The notes beneath the pieces are model-generated. The model saw nothing but the letters and a program-made list of their open reading frames with translations, searched no databases and had not been told where the DNA came from. From NCBI RefSeq assembly GCF_000153185.1, contig NZ_CH724150.1:16770-80769 (forward strand): 64,000 nucleotides of DNA, written 5' to 3'. A program made the position numbers and the translations under genes. Of the stretch, positions 28,080-37,345 are shown piece after piece (position 1 is the stretch's first letter; each line of letters opens with the position of its first letter). Origin of the DNA: Reinekea blandensis MED297 (GTDB lineage: Bacteria > Pseudomonadota > Gammaproteobacteria > Pseudomonadales > Natronospirillaceae).

Positions 28080-29594
28080 CTAGCCAGTTGCTTCGGCCTC
28101 AGTGGCCATTCGCGTGAGCAGAGGATGCTGGTTCGGGGCTGATTTCAACAATCGACGATAAAAGCGTTCATACGCCGTGGCCGATTTTTTCCAACTGAAC
28201 CGCTGTTGCATGGCATTGTGTTGCATGCTTCGCCACTGGCTCGGTTTGTTTTTATAGACATCCAGTAAGCGTTCTGTTTCGGCCAATAACGCCTCTTCCG
28301 TCAGTTCCTGAAACATAAACCCGGTTGCAGTTTTCAGGTTGCGTTGAGACTGGCTCAAACGGACCACCGTGTCCTGCAATCCACCCACTTCCCGAACCAG
28401 AGGCAGTGTTCCATAACGCAAGCTGTAGATTTGATTCAAACCGCAAGGTTCAAACACCGAAGGCATCAGGAAGGCATCCAGCCCGGCTTCAATACGATGA
28501 GACAGGCCGATATCGTACCCGTTAAAGAAATGGAAACGGTGTGGGTATTGGCGCTGTATGTAGGTCAGTTGATTGGCCAGATTCTCATCGCCCGAGCCAA
28601 GCATGACAAATTGGCAGTCGTGCGATTGCATGAGTTTCAGGATCACCGGGATCATCAGGTGAATACCTTTCTGATCGACCAGGCGACAGATACTGCCCAG
28701 TAACGGTGTGTCCGGGTTCGGTTCCAGGTTCAGTTCTTTCTGCAATGATTGCTTGCATTTTGCTTTGCCGTCTTCCTCGATTGTGGCGTACTTCGCCGCT
28801 ATCCACGGATCCGTTTCCGGGTTCCATTGGTCGTAGTCGCAGCCGTTGAGAATGCCGACCAGAGGTTCTGGCAGCGCTCTGTACTTATGGTCCAGGCCAT
28901 GGCCGCCCATCGGGGTGATCAGTTCTGAGGCATATCCCGGACTGACGGTTGTGACACCGTCGGCGAAACCCAGGCTGCCCTTGAGCAGGTTTAAATGTCC
29001 CGAATCTTCAAAATCGGCTGGACGATAGAAGCGCTGGTCGATGCCAAGTTGTGCCAGCCAGCCGGCATCACAATGCATCTGATACGCGCCGTTGTGAATC
29101 GACAGTACGGATCGGGTTTTTTCAAAAAACGGATCTTGTCCGAAGTGTTCAGCAAGATAAAAGCCGGTCAGGGCGGATTGCCAATCATTGCCGTGAACGA
29201 TGTCGGGTACCCAGCCTTCCTGTTGGCACCAGTCAAGGGCTGCTTTTGAGAGAATGCCAAAACGCAGGGCGTTATCCGGGTAGGCAAAGTTGCCGTCGTC
29301 GTAGATTCCCGGACGATCAAAACTCGCAGGGTGTTCAACGGCAATGACAGGTAAGGACTCGTGACTTCCGCGTCGACAATGTACGGTGACCGTATTAAAA
29401 AAGCTGAGTTTGCAGTCTAAAGACTGCGCTGGCCATTCCTGCCAGAGATCCTGTATCTGCCGATAGGCGGGCATGACGATACGGACATCATGGCCCATTT
29501 CCTGGAGCGCTTTAGGCAGCGCGTAAGCGACATCGGCTAAGCCGCCGGTTTTTACCAGCCCATCAACTTCAGAGGCAATAAACAACAATTTCAT
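28080..29594 (-). CDS. glgA: Glycogen synthase (ADP-glucose type)
   Basis: GT5 glycogen/starch synthase of 504 residues, slightly longer than E. coli GlgA (477). The N-terminal ADP-glucose loop KTGGLADV (Lys15) and the C-terminal catalytic segment EPCGLNQIYSLRYGTLPLVREVGGL are intact. It elongates alpha-1,4 glucan. It lies 8 bases downstream of glgC and is surely co-transcribed. No glgB, glgP or glgX is in the window. Confidence 0.96.
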   Translation of the reverse strand: MKLLFIASEVDGLVKTGGLADVAYALPKALQEMGHDVRIVMPAYRQIQDLWQEWPAQSLDCKLSFFNTVTVHCRRGSHESLPVIAVEHPASFDRPGIYDDGNFAYPDNALRFGILSKAALDWCQQEGWVPDIVHGNDWQSALTGFYLAEHFGQDPFFEKTRSVLSIHNGAYQMHCDAGWLAQLGIDQRFYRPADFEDSGHLNLLKGSLGFADGVTTVSPGYASELITPMGGHGLDHKYRALPEPLVGILNGCDYDQWNPETDPWIAAKYATIEEDGKAKCKQSLQKELNLEPNPDTPLLGSICRLVDQKGIHLMIPVILKLMQSHDCQFVMLGSGDENLANQLTYIQRQYPHRFHFFNGYDIGLSHRIEAGLDAFLMPSVFEPCGLNQIYSLRYGTLPLVREVGGLQDTVVRLSQSQRNLKTATGFMFQELTEEALLAETERLLDVYKNKPSQWRSMQHNAMQQRFSWKKSATAYERFYRRLLKSAPNQHPLLTRMATEAEATG

Positions 29595-29602
29595 AGAGGT
29601 TC

Positions 29603-30838
29603 TCAGTCAAAGCCGACATGGGCACCTTTCGGGATGACTACAATCCCACCAGGTGAAACATGGAAGCGTTCTTTGTCTTTCTCCAGGTCTTCACCGATGA
29701 CAGTGCCTGGCGCAATGGTTACATCTTTGTCGATGATGGCCTTGTGGATGCGGCTTCCGCGCCCGATATCGACATTGCCCAACAGCACACTGTTTTCAAT
29801 GTGGGCGTGGCTGTGCACATGGCTGTTGTAACCCAGAATGGAGTGGTACACACCACTGCCGGACACAATGGAGCCAGCGGACACGATCGACCCGATGGCC
29901 TGTCCTTTTCGGTTTTCCTGATCATGGACGAATTTTGCCGGAGGTACAGCCGGGTGGTAACTTCGCATTGGCCAATGGCGGTTGTACAGATCAATCGGCG
30001 GAATTACTTCCAACAGGTCCATGTTCGCATCATAGAGTGAATCGATGGTGCCCACATCACGCCAATAACCGTTTGTGCCTTCAGGCTCACCACGAATTGC
30101 ATTGGTTGAGAAGTCGTAGACGTAGACATCACCGGTTGGATAAAGCTTCGGAATGATGTTGTGTCCAAAATCGTGCAGCGAATCGCGCTCTTCGGCGTCA
30201 ACCTTGAGACTCTCAACCAGGGTACTGGCGGTGAACACATAGTTCCCCATAGACGCCAGAACATAGTCCGGGCGGCCCGGTATGGTTTTTACGTCTTTTT
30301 TGGGTTTTTCCTGGAAGCCGATCATCCGATTGTTTTCATCGATTTCAATGATGCCGAATTGATCGGCCTGATCGACGGGCACCGGAATGGCCGCAACGGT
30401 TAATTTGGCACCCCGGTAACTGCGATGAAATTCGATCATCTGGCGGACATCCATCTTATAGATGTGATCGCCGCCAAAGACGCAGACTATCTCCGGGTCG
30501 AGCCCCTCAACCAATGAAATATTCTGATAGATAGCGTCAGCGGTGCCCTGATACCAGTGTTTTCCCATTTGCATTTGCGCAGGGATGGTATCGATAAAGC
30601 GATTGGTCAAACCGGATATTTGCCAGCGCCGGCTCATGTGTTTGTTCAAAGAATGTGACTTGAACTGGGTCAGCACAAAGATTTGCAGCAGATCGGAGTT
30701 GACGAAATTGTTCAGAACAAAGTCGATGATACGATAGTTGCCACCAAAGGGTACTGCAGGCTTGGCTCGTACGGACGTCAAGGGCGCCAGGCGTGTTCCT
30801 TCGCCGCCGGCCAGAATCATGGAGAGTATTCCGGACAT
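29603..30838 (-). CDS. glgC: Glucose-1-phosphate adenylyltransferase
   Basis: ADP-glucose pyrophosphorylase of 411 residues, the committed and usually allosteric step of glycogen synthesis. The N-terminal nucleotidyltransferase motif LAGGEGTRLAPLT, KPAVPFGG, FQEKP and the C-terminal left-handed beta-helix are present. AAAGG lies 10 bases before the ATG. First gene of glgCA. Confidence 0.97.
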   Translation of the reverse strand: MSGILSMILAGGEGTRLAPLTSVRAKPAVPFGGNYRIIDFVLNNFVNSDLLQIFVLTQFKSHSLNKHMSRRWQISGLTNRFIDTIPAQMQMGKHWYQGTADAIYQNISLVEGLDPEIVCVFGGDHIYKMDVRQMIEFHRSYRGAKLTVAAIPVPVDQADQFGIIEIDENNRMIGFQEKPKKDVKTIPGRPDYVLASMGNYVFTASTLVESLKVDAEERDSLHDFGHNIIPKLYPTGDVYVYDFSTNAIRGEPEGTNGYWRDVGTIDSLYDANMDLLEVIPPIDLYNRHWPMRSYHPAVPPAKFVHDQENRKGQAIGSIVSAGSIVSGSGVYHSILGYNSHVHSHAHIENSVLLGNVDIGRGSRIHKAIIDKDVTIAPGTVIGEDLEKDKERFHVSPGGIVVIPKGAHVGFD

Positions 30839-30964
30839 ATCTGTATACCTTTATTGTTTTGTCTGGTTGAGCGTTGAATTGTCAGTGATCGTTGTTTTCT
30901 TTTTGCTGATCTTTGTCAGCATAGTTCAAAGCTGTGACGGCGCTGCCAAGACATCATAGGCGTT

Positions 30965-31186
30965 TCAGAGCTGGGTGTTCAGACCGTACAGGGCTGCCTC
31001 CCCGGTCCATTGGTCGTATTCATCATGGGTTTTGCTAACTAATACGGTGGGAGCAGGAGCAAACGAATCCTGCTGTCCGAAAAAGACATCGGAATCCCAG
31101 GGATTGGCTCGGTTCCGTTCAATGATTACCAGCAACGCAACGATGGCAACAACAATGAGCAGAAACAGTAAGAATCGGGTATTCAT
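30965..31186 (-). CDS. Small single-helix membrane protein, unknown
   Basis: A 73-residue open frame: hydrophobic helix at 4-22 (FLLFLLIVVAIVALLVII), then a short acidic periplasmic or cytoplasmic tail. I do not recognise a family. No strong ribosome-binding site is seen; GGTGAAC is the closest. It lies between glgC and a secreted protein gene, in the same direction as glgC. An opposite-strand frame over the same bases looks like a shadow. Confidence 0.45.
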   Translation of the reverse strand: MNTRFLLFLLIVVAIVALLVIIERNRANPWDSDVFFGQQDSFAPAPTVLVSKTHDEYDQWTGEAALYGLNTQL

Positions 31187-31428
31187 GAAATCAGTTCACC
31201 GGCTGTAGTCAGAGTCAGACATATCACCACTTACAGTGTCGTCCTGAACGGTTCTTCTAAGCATACCGTTCAGTGTTCTGATTGAAAAGGATTGCCCTTG
31301 TGCAATCGGGTAAAAGGGAGCTCGGGCATTTCAGGATCAGAGCACAAAAGCATTGGGATTCGGGCCAATGTCGTTTAGACTTATCTAATCTATTGTATAT
31401 TTCAACTATCCATTTTCAGGAGAAGAGT

Positions 31429-31875
31429 ATGAAGGTCGTGTCCCGGCTGGCTACCGGTGTGTCGTTGATCGCGTTGCTGTCAGGTGCTGCAGCAGCGGAA
31501 ACCCTGTATCAGATTGAATCTGCCGAATTAAATGGATTAACGCTGTTTGAACAAGTACTGACGGAATCGACGGCTGTGACCGTTAAACCGCAGTTGTCGA
31601 CAACGGCAACCGGTGACGTCGGGGTGCTGAATCAGTGCCTGTGGTCAGTGATTGTCACGCCGGGGACCGATCCTGTGGACCTTAAACCTGGAAAAATGAT
31701 CTGCGTTGGTCCGCAACAGGAAGTTTTGGAGGCCACACCGCAAGGTGTTATCGAGCCCTTTGGTGCCTGTGTGGATGACTGTACGAGCTGGTCAGTGGAT
31801 GGCGATGTTCAGGTAACCATGTCATTGTCGGCTCCTTTATCGTTCTCGTTACAGCCACGCAATGAGCGTAAATAA
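31429..31875 (+). CDS. Secreted protein of unknown function
   Basis: With the ATG at 31429 (AGGAGAAG at 31418-31425) it is 148 residues: a Sec signal peptide (1-23, cleavage after AAAA) and a mature, probably beta-rich periplasmic domain with four cysteines (NQCLW, MICVG, GACVDDCTS), likely two disulfides. I recognise no family. TTTAGA (31374-31379), 16 bp and TATATT (31396-31401) form a possible promoter. A longer in-frame start at 31282 is not credible because it would hide the signal peptide. Confidence 0.75.
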   Translation: MKVVSRLATGVSLIALLSGAAAAETLYQIESAELNGLTLFEQVLTESTAVTVKPQLSTTATGDVGVLNQCLWSVIVTPGTDPVDLKPGKMICVGPQQEVLEATPQGVIEPFGACVDDCTSWSVDGDVQVTMSLSAPLSFSLQPRNERK

Positions 31876-31910
31876 ATCGTTGCTCCAGCGGGTTTGAAAC
31901 TGAAGCAGGC

Positions 31911-32693
31911 CTATTCGTAAGTCTGCTTCTTCTTCCAGCTTTCCTGATCATCGACCAGGCTTTCCATCTCTCCTGCCAGTTTTTCCGAGGCCGCCTTGCT
32001 CAAGCTTTCTCGGCTTTGGCGCCAGTCCTCGACAACCTGATTCAGTTTTGAACGAATATTGACCGTTTCCTGGCGAAACTGACTTTCATAGGGCGACTCT
32101 GCGATGGTATCCAATGCTTTTTGGTAGGCATTTCGCGTTTGGCGAAAGTTATCCTGACGGCGGTTCTCGTCAGCGATTAACGTAAAGTAATCAACGGCCG
32201 TTTCAATGAGTTTGATCTGAACCTGTTTTAACAGTTTTTCAGCGTGTTCCTTTTTCATCCGCCCGGTTTCATAGTTACGCTTAATAAACTCGTATAGTGA
32301 TTTAAGCAGCCCCCGATAGATGCTGGCCTGATCTGCGGTCAACATGTCCTTACTGGGTTTAGGCGGATTGGCGCGCGCATTTTCGCGCTCCTGCATGAGC
32401 TGTTGATAATCTTCTTTGAGCAGGTCGTTTTTATCGGGCACCAGATCAATGTGCGTTTTCAGGTTTTGCAGCATGGCCTGATAGAGAAAATCCCTGAGTT
32501 CAACGGATAGGTAACTCGAGGGTAATGTTCGCAGAAGGTTGTTCAGTCGTTTCTGCTGCAGGGTCAGTAGTCGAATTTGATTGTTTCTGGCTTCCAGAGC
32601 CTTGTGGCGGCTCTGCGTCACCAACATACCGATAATCATAGCGGCCAAAGCCGCAACGCCGATTACGGAAAAAAGTGTGGTGTTCGCGTCCAT
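31911..32693 (-). CDS. Membrane-anchored coiled-coil protein, unknown
   Basis: A 260-residue protein with one N-terminal transmembrane helix (about 7-26, VIGVAALAAMIIGML), then a long, mostly alpha-helical and charged cytoplasmic or periplasmic region rich in K, E, Q and R. No enzyme motif is visible. The ATG at 32693 is preferred over a TTG at 32750 that adds 19 residues. It sits next to the short phasin-like gene on the same strand, 137 bases downstream of it. Confidence 0.7.
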   Translation of the reverse strand: MDANTTLFSVIGVAALAAMIIGMLVTQSRHKALEARNNQIRLLTLQQKRLNNLLRTLPSSYLSVELRDFLYQAMLQNLKTHIDLVPDKNDLLKEDYQQLMQERENARANPPKPSKDMLTADQASIYRGLLKSLYEFIKRNYETGRMKKEHAEKLLKQVQIKLIETAVDYFTLIADENRRQDNFRQTRNAYQKALDTIAESPYESQFRQETVNIRSKLNQVVEDWRQSRESLSKAASEKLAGEMESLVDDQESWKKKQTYE

Positions 32694-32829
32694 ACAGTCA
32701 GAAATCTCGAGTCTTTTAAACAGTTTAGGGCCGTTTTCGAACCGAGCCAAGGTTTAGTGTGTCGGCTCAACGCGCATAACTGGAGACTGTATCGGCCGCT
32801 TCTAAGGTTCCTGAACCTTTAATCAGGGC

Positions 32830-33168
32830 CTATTCATCCCGAAAAAACTCCGCTTCGAGCTCGCCCAATCGGCTTTCCAGAGCTTTCAACTGAGATTTGG
32901 AGACAATGCCTAATCGACCAAGCGCCTGCGCTACCTTTTCTTCAAAAGCTGCCTCTATATTGGTGAACCGATGTCGATGATGAGAAGTCTGATCCGACTG
33001 AGCAGGGTGGAGCGATGATAACAACTCATTCAGCTCCTCCTGATGCGCCTGTTCATAGTGTTCACCGTCGTGCATCAACTGGGTTAGCCATGCGTCGCCT
33101 TCAGTCTCGACCCGATGAAGGGCACCAAGGCCGGCCAGCCATATCGTTCTGGGTAAATGGGTATCCAT
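32830..33168 (-). CDS. Short phasin-family (PhaF/PhaI-like) granule protein
   Basis: A 112-residue protein resembling the polyhydroxyalkanoate granule-associated family (PF05597): TIWLAGLGALHRVETEGDAW near the N-terminus and KVAQALGRLGIVSKSQLKALESRL near the end, the same two anchors as the phasin at 35208. It lacks the Ala/Lys-rich tail. GGAGGAAG precedes the ATG. It likely coats storage granules, whether polyester or neutral lipid. It is divergent from the TetR gene, with 140 bases between. Confidence 0.75.
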   Translation of the reverse strand: MDTHLPRTIWLAGLGALHRVETEGDAWLTQLMHDGEHYEQAHQEELNELLSSLHPAQSDQTSHHRHRFTNIEAAFEEKVAQALGRLGIVSKSQLKALESRLGELEAEFFRDE

Positions 33169-33308
33169 GCCGTCTTCCTCCAGAGAGAACGCTCTGATAT
33201 CAGCCTAGTCCGATGACCGGAGAATGGTTTGATTCTGATCAATAATTAACCTCTGGGCTCGTGTCAGCATGATTTAGGCCCTTGTAACAGCACCGGAAGG
33301 CGACGTGA

Positions 33309-33968
33309 ATGGCAACCGTAGAACGGATTTTACAGGCCGCACTGGTACTGGCGAATGAGTCTGGTGCAGCGCGGTTGACGACCAATGCGATGGCGGATGA
33401 GGCTGGGATCAGTGTTGGCAATCTCTACTATCATTTCCGGAACAAAGACGATGTCTTGCTGGCCTTGTTTCGTCAGTTCGAGGGCATTATCGAACCTCTG
33501 TTATCCTCAGATTCCAAAGTGGCCGGATTAGACGATTGGGTGCAATGGTGGCTTCAGTGGTTTGATCATGTTCAGGCCTACTCGTTTCTGTTTCATGACC
33601 AACATTATTTGCAGACCAGCAACTCGCATTTGCGATTTCATTATCACCAATGGGCCGGACAAATCGAAAAAGCTCAGAAACGCATGTTGGACGAGCTTAA
33701 AGAAGTCCGGCAATTAGTCGCCACACAGGATGACCTTCAGCGGCTGGGCTGCGAAATGACCTTCATTGCGGTGTTTTGGCCTGATTTTTATCTGCTTAAG
33801 CAACCCCGGCCAGAGTCCGTCCAGGATTGCTCAATATGGAGCAGTGCCCTGAAGCAGATGCTGGGCCTGTTGTTACCTTATTTGCGTGTGTCCGCTCAGA
33901 TGCAGTTCGAACAATTGATCAAGGACGCTGACCAGGTACTGCAAAATCGAATTCGTCCAGACAGGTAA
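33309..33968 (+). CDS. TetR/AcrR-family transcriptional regulator
   Basis: A 219-residue regulator with an N-terminal TetR helix-turn-helix (about 5-50, TTNAMADEAGISVGNLYYHFRNKDDVL) and a helical ligand-binding domain rich in aromatic residues. Placement between two phasin genes and a lipase suggests a PhaD-like sensor of fatty acyl or CoA metabolites, but this is inference. GGAAGG precedes the ATG. Operators are likely in the 33169-33308 spacer shared with the divergent phasin gene. Confidence 0.88.
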   Translation: MATVERILQAALVLANESGAARLTTNAMADEAGISVGNLYYHFRNKDDVLLALFRQFEGIIEPLLSSDSKVAGLDDWVQWWLQWFDHVQAYSFLFHDQHYLQTSNSHLRFHYHQWAGQIEKAQKRMLDELKEVRQLVATQDDLQRLGCEMTFIAVFWPDFYLLKQPRPESVQDCSIWSSALKQMLGLLLPYLRVSAQMQFEQLIKDADQVLQNRIRPDR

Positions 33969-33977
33969 AGGCTCGAA

Positions 33978-35177
33978 TCAGTCCATATACTGATTTTCCA
34001 GTCGATCCAGTGACGTTCTCAGACGTTTCATGTGCGGGCTCAGACGTCGCCGTTGTCGGATGGATTCTGGTAAAGAAGGGCCATCGTTAAGGTGTTCGGG
34101 CTGAATAGCTAAACCATAGGGCGCGAGCATGCCATTTAACTCATCCTGTCGCTGGCTAATGTCAGCCAGTGTTGCACGGTAAGCACTGTCGACCATCTGA
34201 ACCCGATTACGGAAGCTGAACTCGTTGGCAAAAAACCAGACCGCGTCATCGGGTTTGGGTTCAAACAGAATGATATCTTTGTCCGGGTAATCGCGTTGGT
34301 ACTGACGGAATCCGGTAACGGATCGGGAATGGACCATCGCGCGAATGGCCTGACTGATTATGCCGACCGAACCCTCGCGTATGATCGATGTTTGCTCGGG
34401 TGCATCCGGAAGAAACTGACGGTTGCAGTAAGGAACGATCGGATTGAAGCAGAACACCAGGTCTGCGCCGGCGTCCAGAGCGGCCGAAGCATGGACGGTT
34501 TTATACAAAATCCCATCAACAAAATAATGGTCATGAATGCGCACCGGAACATACAGGCCCGGAACACAGGTGGATGCCTGAACCGCCGTGGAAATGGGCA
34601 CATCATCCCACTCGGGATGACCAAAGACCACGGAGCGGCCACAGTCCAGATCTGCAGCGACGATCATCAGTTGGGTATCGAGCTTGCGGAAATCATTAGT
34701 AATGCCGTATTGCTGAAAGAGTTTTCTCAAATAGCGTTCGATCGGTCGATTATCAAAAAAACCGGCCGGCAGAACCTGTTTCAGCCGTGTAAAACTCTCA
34801 AGCAGAGACTCATCACGCGGGTTTCGCAGGTAATCATAGATGGCTTGCCAGGTCAGTCCCGGAATGCTGGTTATCCGGTGTCGATATTCTCCCCACGCAG
34901 GGGAATAGAACAGAGACGGGTGAATCGGGTGTTCAACGTCGTCTGGCCGCAGCAAGTTGTCAGCAATTTCTCTGATGCTGAACTGGTTGGCAAGCGCCGA
35001 AGCGATGACCGACCCAGCACTGACTCCAACATACATCGGTAAATGATGCAGTCGAATACTCGGCAGGGCCTGTTGCAACGCTAACAGCGCACCAAGCTCG
35101 TACAGCCCGCCCATGGGACCACCACCGGCAAGAGCAAGCGCGATGGTGGGTTGGCCTATGTGATGTTGAACACCCAT
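33978..35177 (-). CDS. Patatin-like phospholipase/lipid hydrolase
   Basis: A 399-residue patatin-fold hydrolase with a Ser-Asp dyad. The oxyanion loop GGGPMGG (18-24), nucleophile elbow GVSAGS (Ser53) and VDGI in YFVDGILYKT (Asp of the dyad) are intact. There is no signal peptide, so it is cytoplasmic or granule-associated. Next to phasin and wax ester genes it could mobilise stored lipids or polyester; the substrate is not shown by sequence. GGAGGTG precedes the ATG; the phasin gene upstream ends 30 bases away. Confidence 0.88.
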   Translation of the reverse strand: MGVQHHIGQPTIALALAGGGPMGGLYELGALLALQQALPSIRLHHLPMYVGVSAGSVIASALANQFSIREIADNLLRPDDVEHPIHPSLFYSPAWGEYRHRITSIPGLTWQAIYDYLRNPRDESLLESFTRLKQVLPAGFFDNRPIERYLRKLFQQYGITNDFRKLDTQLMIVAADLDCGRSVVFGHPEWDDVPISTAVQASTCVPGLYVPVRIHDHYFVDGILYKTVHASAALDAGADLVFCFNPIVPYCNRQFLPDAPEQTSIIREGSVGIISQAIRAMVHSRSVTGFRQYQRDYPDKDIILFEPKPDDAVWFFANEFSFRNRVQMVDSAYRATLADISQRQDELNGMLAPYGLAIQPEHLNDGPSLPESIRQRRRLSPHMKRLRTSLDRLENQYMD

Positions 35178-35207
35178 GAGACACCTCCATTACCGTCATG
35201 ATGAACG

Positions 35208-35657
35208 TCAGGCGGTGGTTTCACTCTTTTTCGTTTTCGCCGGAGCGGCTTTAGTGGTGGCCGCTTTTGGTGCTGGTTTCTGAGCAGAGGCTTCAACGGC
35301 CGCTTGCAGCGCATCGATTTTTTCAATCAATTGCGATACATCGTCTTTGGTTGGAACGCCCAGTTTATCCAGAACTTTAATGACGCGATCTTCCAGAATG
35401 GCTTCAAGTTTATCCCATTGACTAGAGGCGCGATTCATCACTGAATCGACCGAATCATTCACCTGATTGGTGGTTTTTTCAGAGACTTTGTCCTGAAACT
35501 TTTCACCTTCTTCGACCAGGCTGGAAAACAGCCGACCACCTTCCTGGCCGGTTTTAACGAATGCCCCCAGTCCTGCCATCCACATCTGACGTGCGGTATC
35601 AACCGTGGTTTGCGTCGCCGCACTGAACTTTGATTGAGATTGGGATAGTTTGCTCAT
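35208..35657 (-). CDS. Phasin (PhaF-like) with Ala/Lys-rich tail
   Basis: A 149-residue phasin of PF05597. The N-terminal granule-binding amphipathic region (TARQMWMAGLGAFVKTGQEGG) is followed by a leucine-rich helix (VIKVLDKLGVPTKDDV) and an Ala-Lys-Pro tail (about 125-149) like the histone H1-like DNA-binding tail of PhaF, though much shorter. It likely coats granules and may tie them to the nucleoid. Strong GGAGGAG before the ATG. Probably co-transcribed with the patatin gene. Confidence 0.88.
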   Translation of the reverse strand: MSKLSQSQSKFSAATQTTVDTARQMWMAGLGAFVKTGQEGGRLFSSLVEEGEKFQDKVSEKTTNQVNDSVDSVMNRASSQWDKLEAILEDRVIKVLDKLGVPTKDDVSQLIEKIDALQAAVEASAQKPAPKAATTKAAPAKTKKSETTA

Positions 35658-35761
35658 GGCTTCTCCTCCAAGTTGCGGGCTAATTGATTTAGCACCATGT
35701 TTACTGTACGACCGGGGTTTAGAGTAAACACACTAATCCTGAAACAGGGTGGGTGATTCAA

Positions 35762-36538
35762 ATGACACAGATCAATATTCAGACACTGGCAACCTTATTT
35801 TCACCTCTGGACGTATCCGATATACCGGAACAGTGGGAACGATTACATGCGGGTGATCGCGAGCCTTTACCGAACAGCGAAACCGCGCGGCATGGCTGGT
35901 GGTTGTTTCATACCGGGCGGTTTTTGGAGGCCGCAGACGAGGCGTTGAGCGATGAAGCACTGTTAAGCCTTCGGTTAAAGTCGCTATCGACCTATGCCCA
36001 CTATATGGAAAGCGATGAATCCCAACGCCTGGCTATGTTTCAGTCGGTCATCAGCGAAGCTAAGGAAGGTCTGAAAACTCAGCCCGATGCCTTGAACCTG
36101 CATTATCAGCTTGCCTACAGCCTGGGCCGTTACAGTCAGTGTGTTTCCATCACCCGGGCCTTATCAGAAGGGTTGGCCGGCCAGATTGCCGCTTCTTTGG
36201 AGCGTTGTCTTGAGCTGGACCCTCAACACGCGGATGCCCATACGGCGTTTGCAACTTATCAGGCCGAGTTGATCGGCAAACTCGGGAAAATGGCGGCTCG
36301 ACTGACCTATGGTGCGAGCGTAGATGATGCTGTTAAGCATTATCAGCTGGCGATTGAACTGGCTCCTTATTCTGTCAGTGCCAAAACCGAATACGCCGAT
36401 GGGTTACTGTCGATGGCGGGTAAAAAGCAACGTCAGCAGGCTATTTCTTTGTATCAAGAGGCCGTATCGGTGACTCCAGCGGATGCTTTGGAAGCGCTGG
36501 ACTTCAGGTTGGCTAAGGCTGAACTGGACGGTCTGTAA
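35762..36538 (+). CDS. TPR-repeat protein, unknown
   Basis: A 258-residue, all-helical protein with TPR-like units in its second half (DAVKHYQLAIELAPYSVSAKTEYADGLL, QAISLYQEAVSVTPADALEALDF). No signal peptide is evident. I choose the ATG at 35762 with GGGTG 6 bases upstream; the GTG at 35753 overlaps that signal. Transcribed towards the next, convergent gene, whose end is 5 bases away. Function unknown. Confidence 0.75.
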   Translation: MTQINIQTLATLFSPLDVSDIPEQWERLHAGDREPLPNSETARHGWWLFHTGRFLEAADEALSDEALLSLRLKSLSTYAHYMESDESQRLAMFQSVISEAKEGLKTQPDALNLHYQLAYSLGRYSQCVSITRALSEGLAGQIAASLERCLELDPQHADAHTAFATYQAELIGKLGKMAARLTYGASVDDAVKHYQLAIELAPYSVSAKTEYADGLLSMAGKKQRQQAISLYQEAVSVTPADALEALDFRLAKAELDGL

Positions 36539-36543
36539 ACGGT

Positions 36544-37218
36544 CTACGTCGACGCTGAGAACCATTCGTCCGAAAGCTGCCGTTCGACGGTCAGTACCGG
36601 GATCAGAAAATCATCCGGATTGTCCAGCTGATCAAAAGCGTCATAGCCACGACAGACAAACTGATGAATGTCGTCATATCCAGCCAGTCGAGCCGGTACG
36701 GTGGCCCAACTGAGCAGCGAACGGATCATGGGTTTACGGACGATGGTTTTGAGTTCAGTTCCCAACAGCTCGATCAGATCCAGTTGTCGGGCCCGGTCGA
36801 CCGGGTTTTGGCAGGCACGATAGGCGGCAACCCAGCTTTTCAAACTCAGCTCATTCAGATTCGGCTCATTGCCAAGGTAATGCAGTAGCAAAGCGTCCAG
36901 CTCCAAACTCAAACCGTGCAACTCTGCAGCACTGACAACGACGTCCAGTACCGACGCTGGCATCGTTCGGCACATCAGGGGAAGTGCCCGGATAAGCTGA
37001 TCATTTCGGCGATGAAAATGTTCCGCGCTATAGAGTTCATCCTTAAAAAAGTCCATGGCCGGACGAAAGCGTGGTTGCTCATATAACGCCATATGCGTGT
37101 TCAACAGGCGATTGGCCTGCCAAGCTTGCAGCGCTTTAAACTCTGGAGTCGGGCGGGTTCTTTTGACTTTTTCTAAATGACTGAGGATAAGGTTGTGATA
37201 TTCGTGAGCGTGAGTCAT
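36544..37218 (-). CDS. Conserved-looking helical protein, unknown
   Basis: A 224-residue cytoplasmic, helix-rich protein without membrane segments or known catalytic motifs; FFKDELYSAEHFHRR (about 57-71) looks like a conserved core. A strong AGGAGG precedes the ATG. It is divergent from the fatty acyl-CoA reductase gene, with 127 bases between that should hold both promoters, so a role in the same lipid pathway is possible but unproven. Confidence 0.7.
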   Translation of the reverse strand: MTHAHEYHNLILSHLEKVKRTRPTPEFKALQAWQANRLLNTHMALYEQPRFRPAMDFFKDELYSAEHFHRRNDQLIRALPLMCRTMPASVLDVVVSAAELHGLSLELDALLLHYLGNEPNLNELSLKSWVAAYRACQNPVDRARQLDLIELLGTELKTIVRKPMIRSLLSWATVPARLAGYDDIHQFVCRGYDAFDQLDNPDDFLIPVLTVERQLSDEWFSAST

Positions 37219-37345
37219 AACGCCTCCTGCGTCCGGCTCAGTTCAGTCTATTAAAACGCAACAATGGTGTCAGGGACTGATGCAGATCAGCACAGTGACC
37301 GGTCGGCAATGACAATCTGGACTGCACAAAAAACAGTCAGAGGGC

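Noticed and set aside
30975..31208. 77-codon plus-strand frame opposite the small membrane protein
   Set aside because: No hydrophobic or domain pattern and no ribosome-binding site; the minus-strand frame has a clear transmembrane helix.
34296..35042. 248-codon open frame antisense to the patatin-like gene
   Set aside because: The patatin motifs on the other strand are intact and well supplied with a ribosome-binding site; this frame has no family resemblance.
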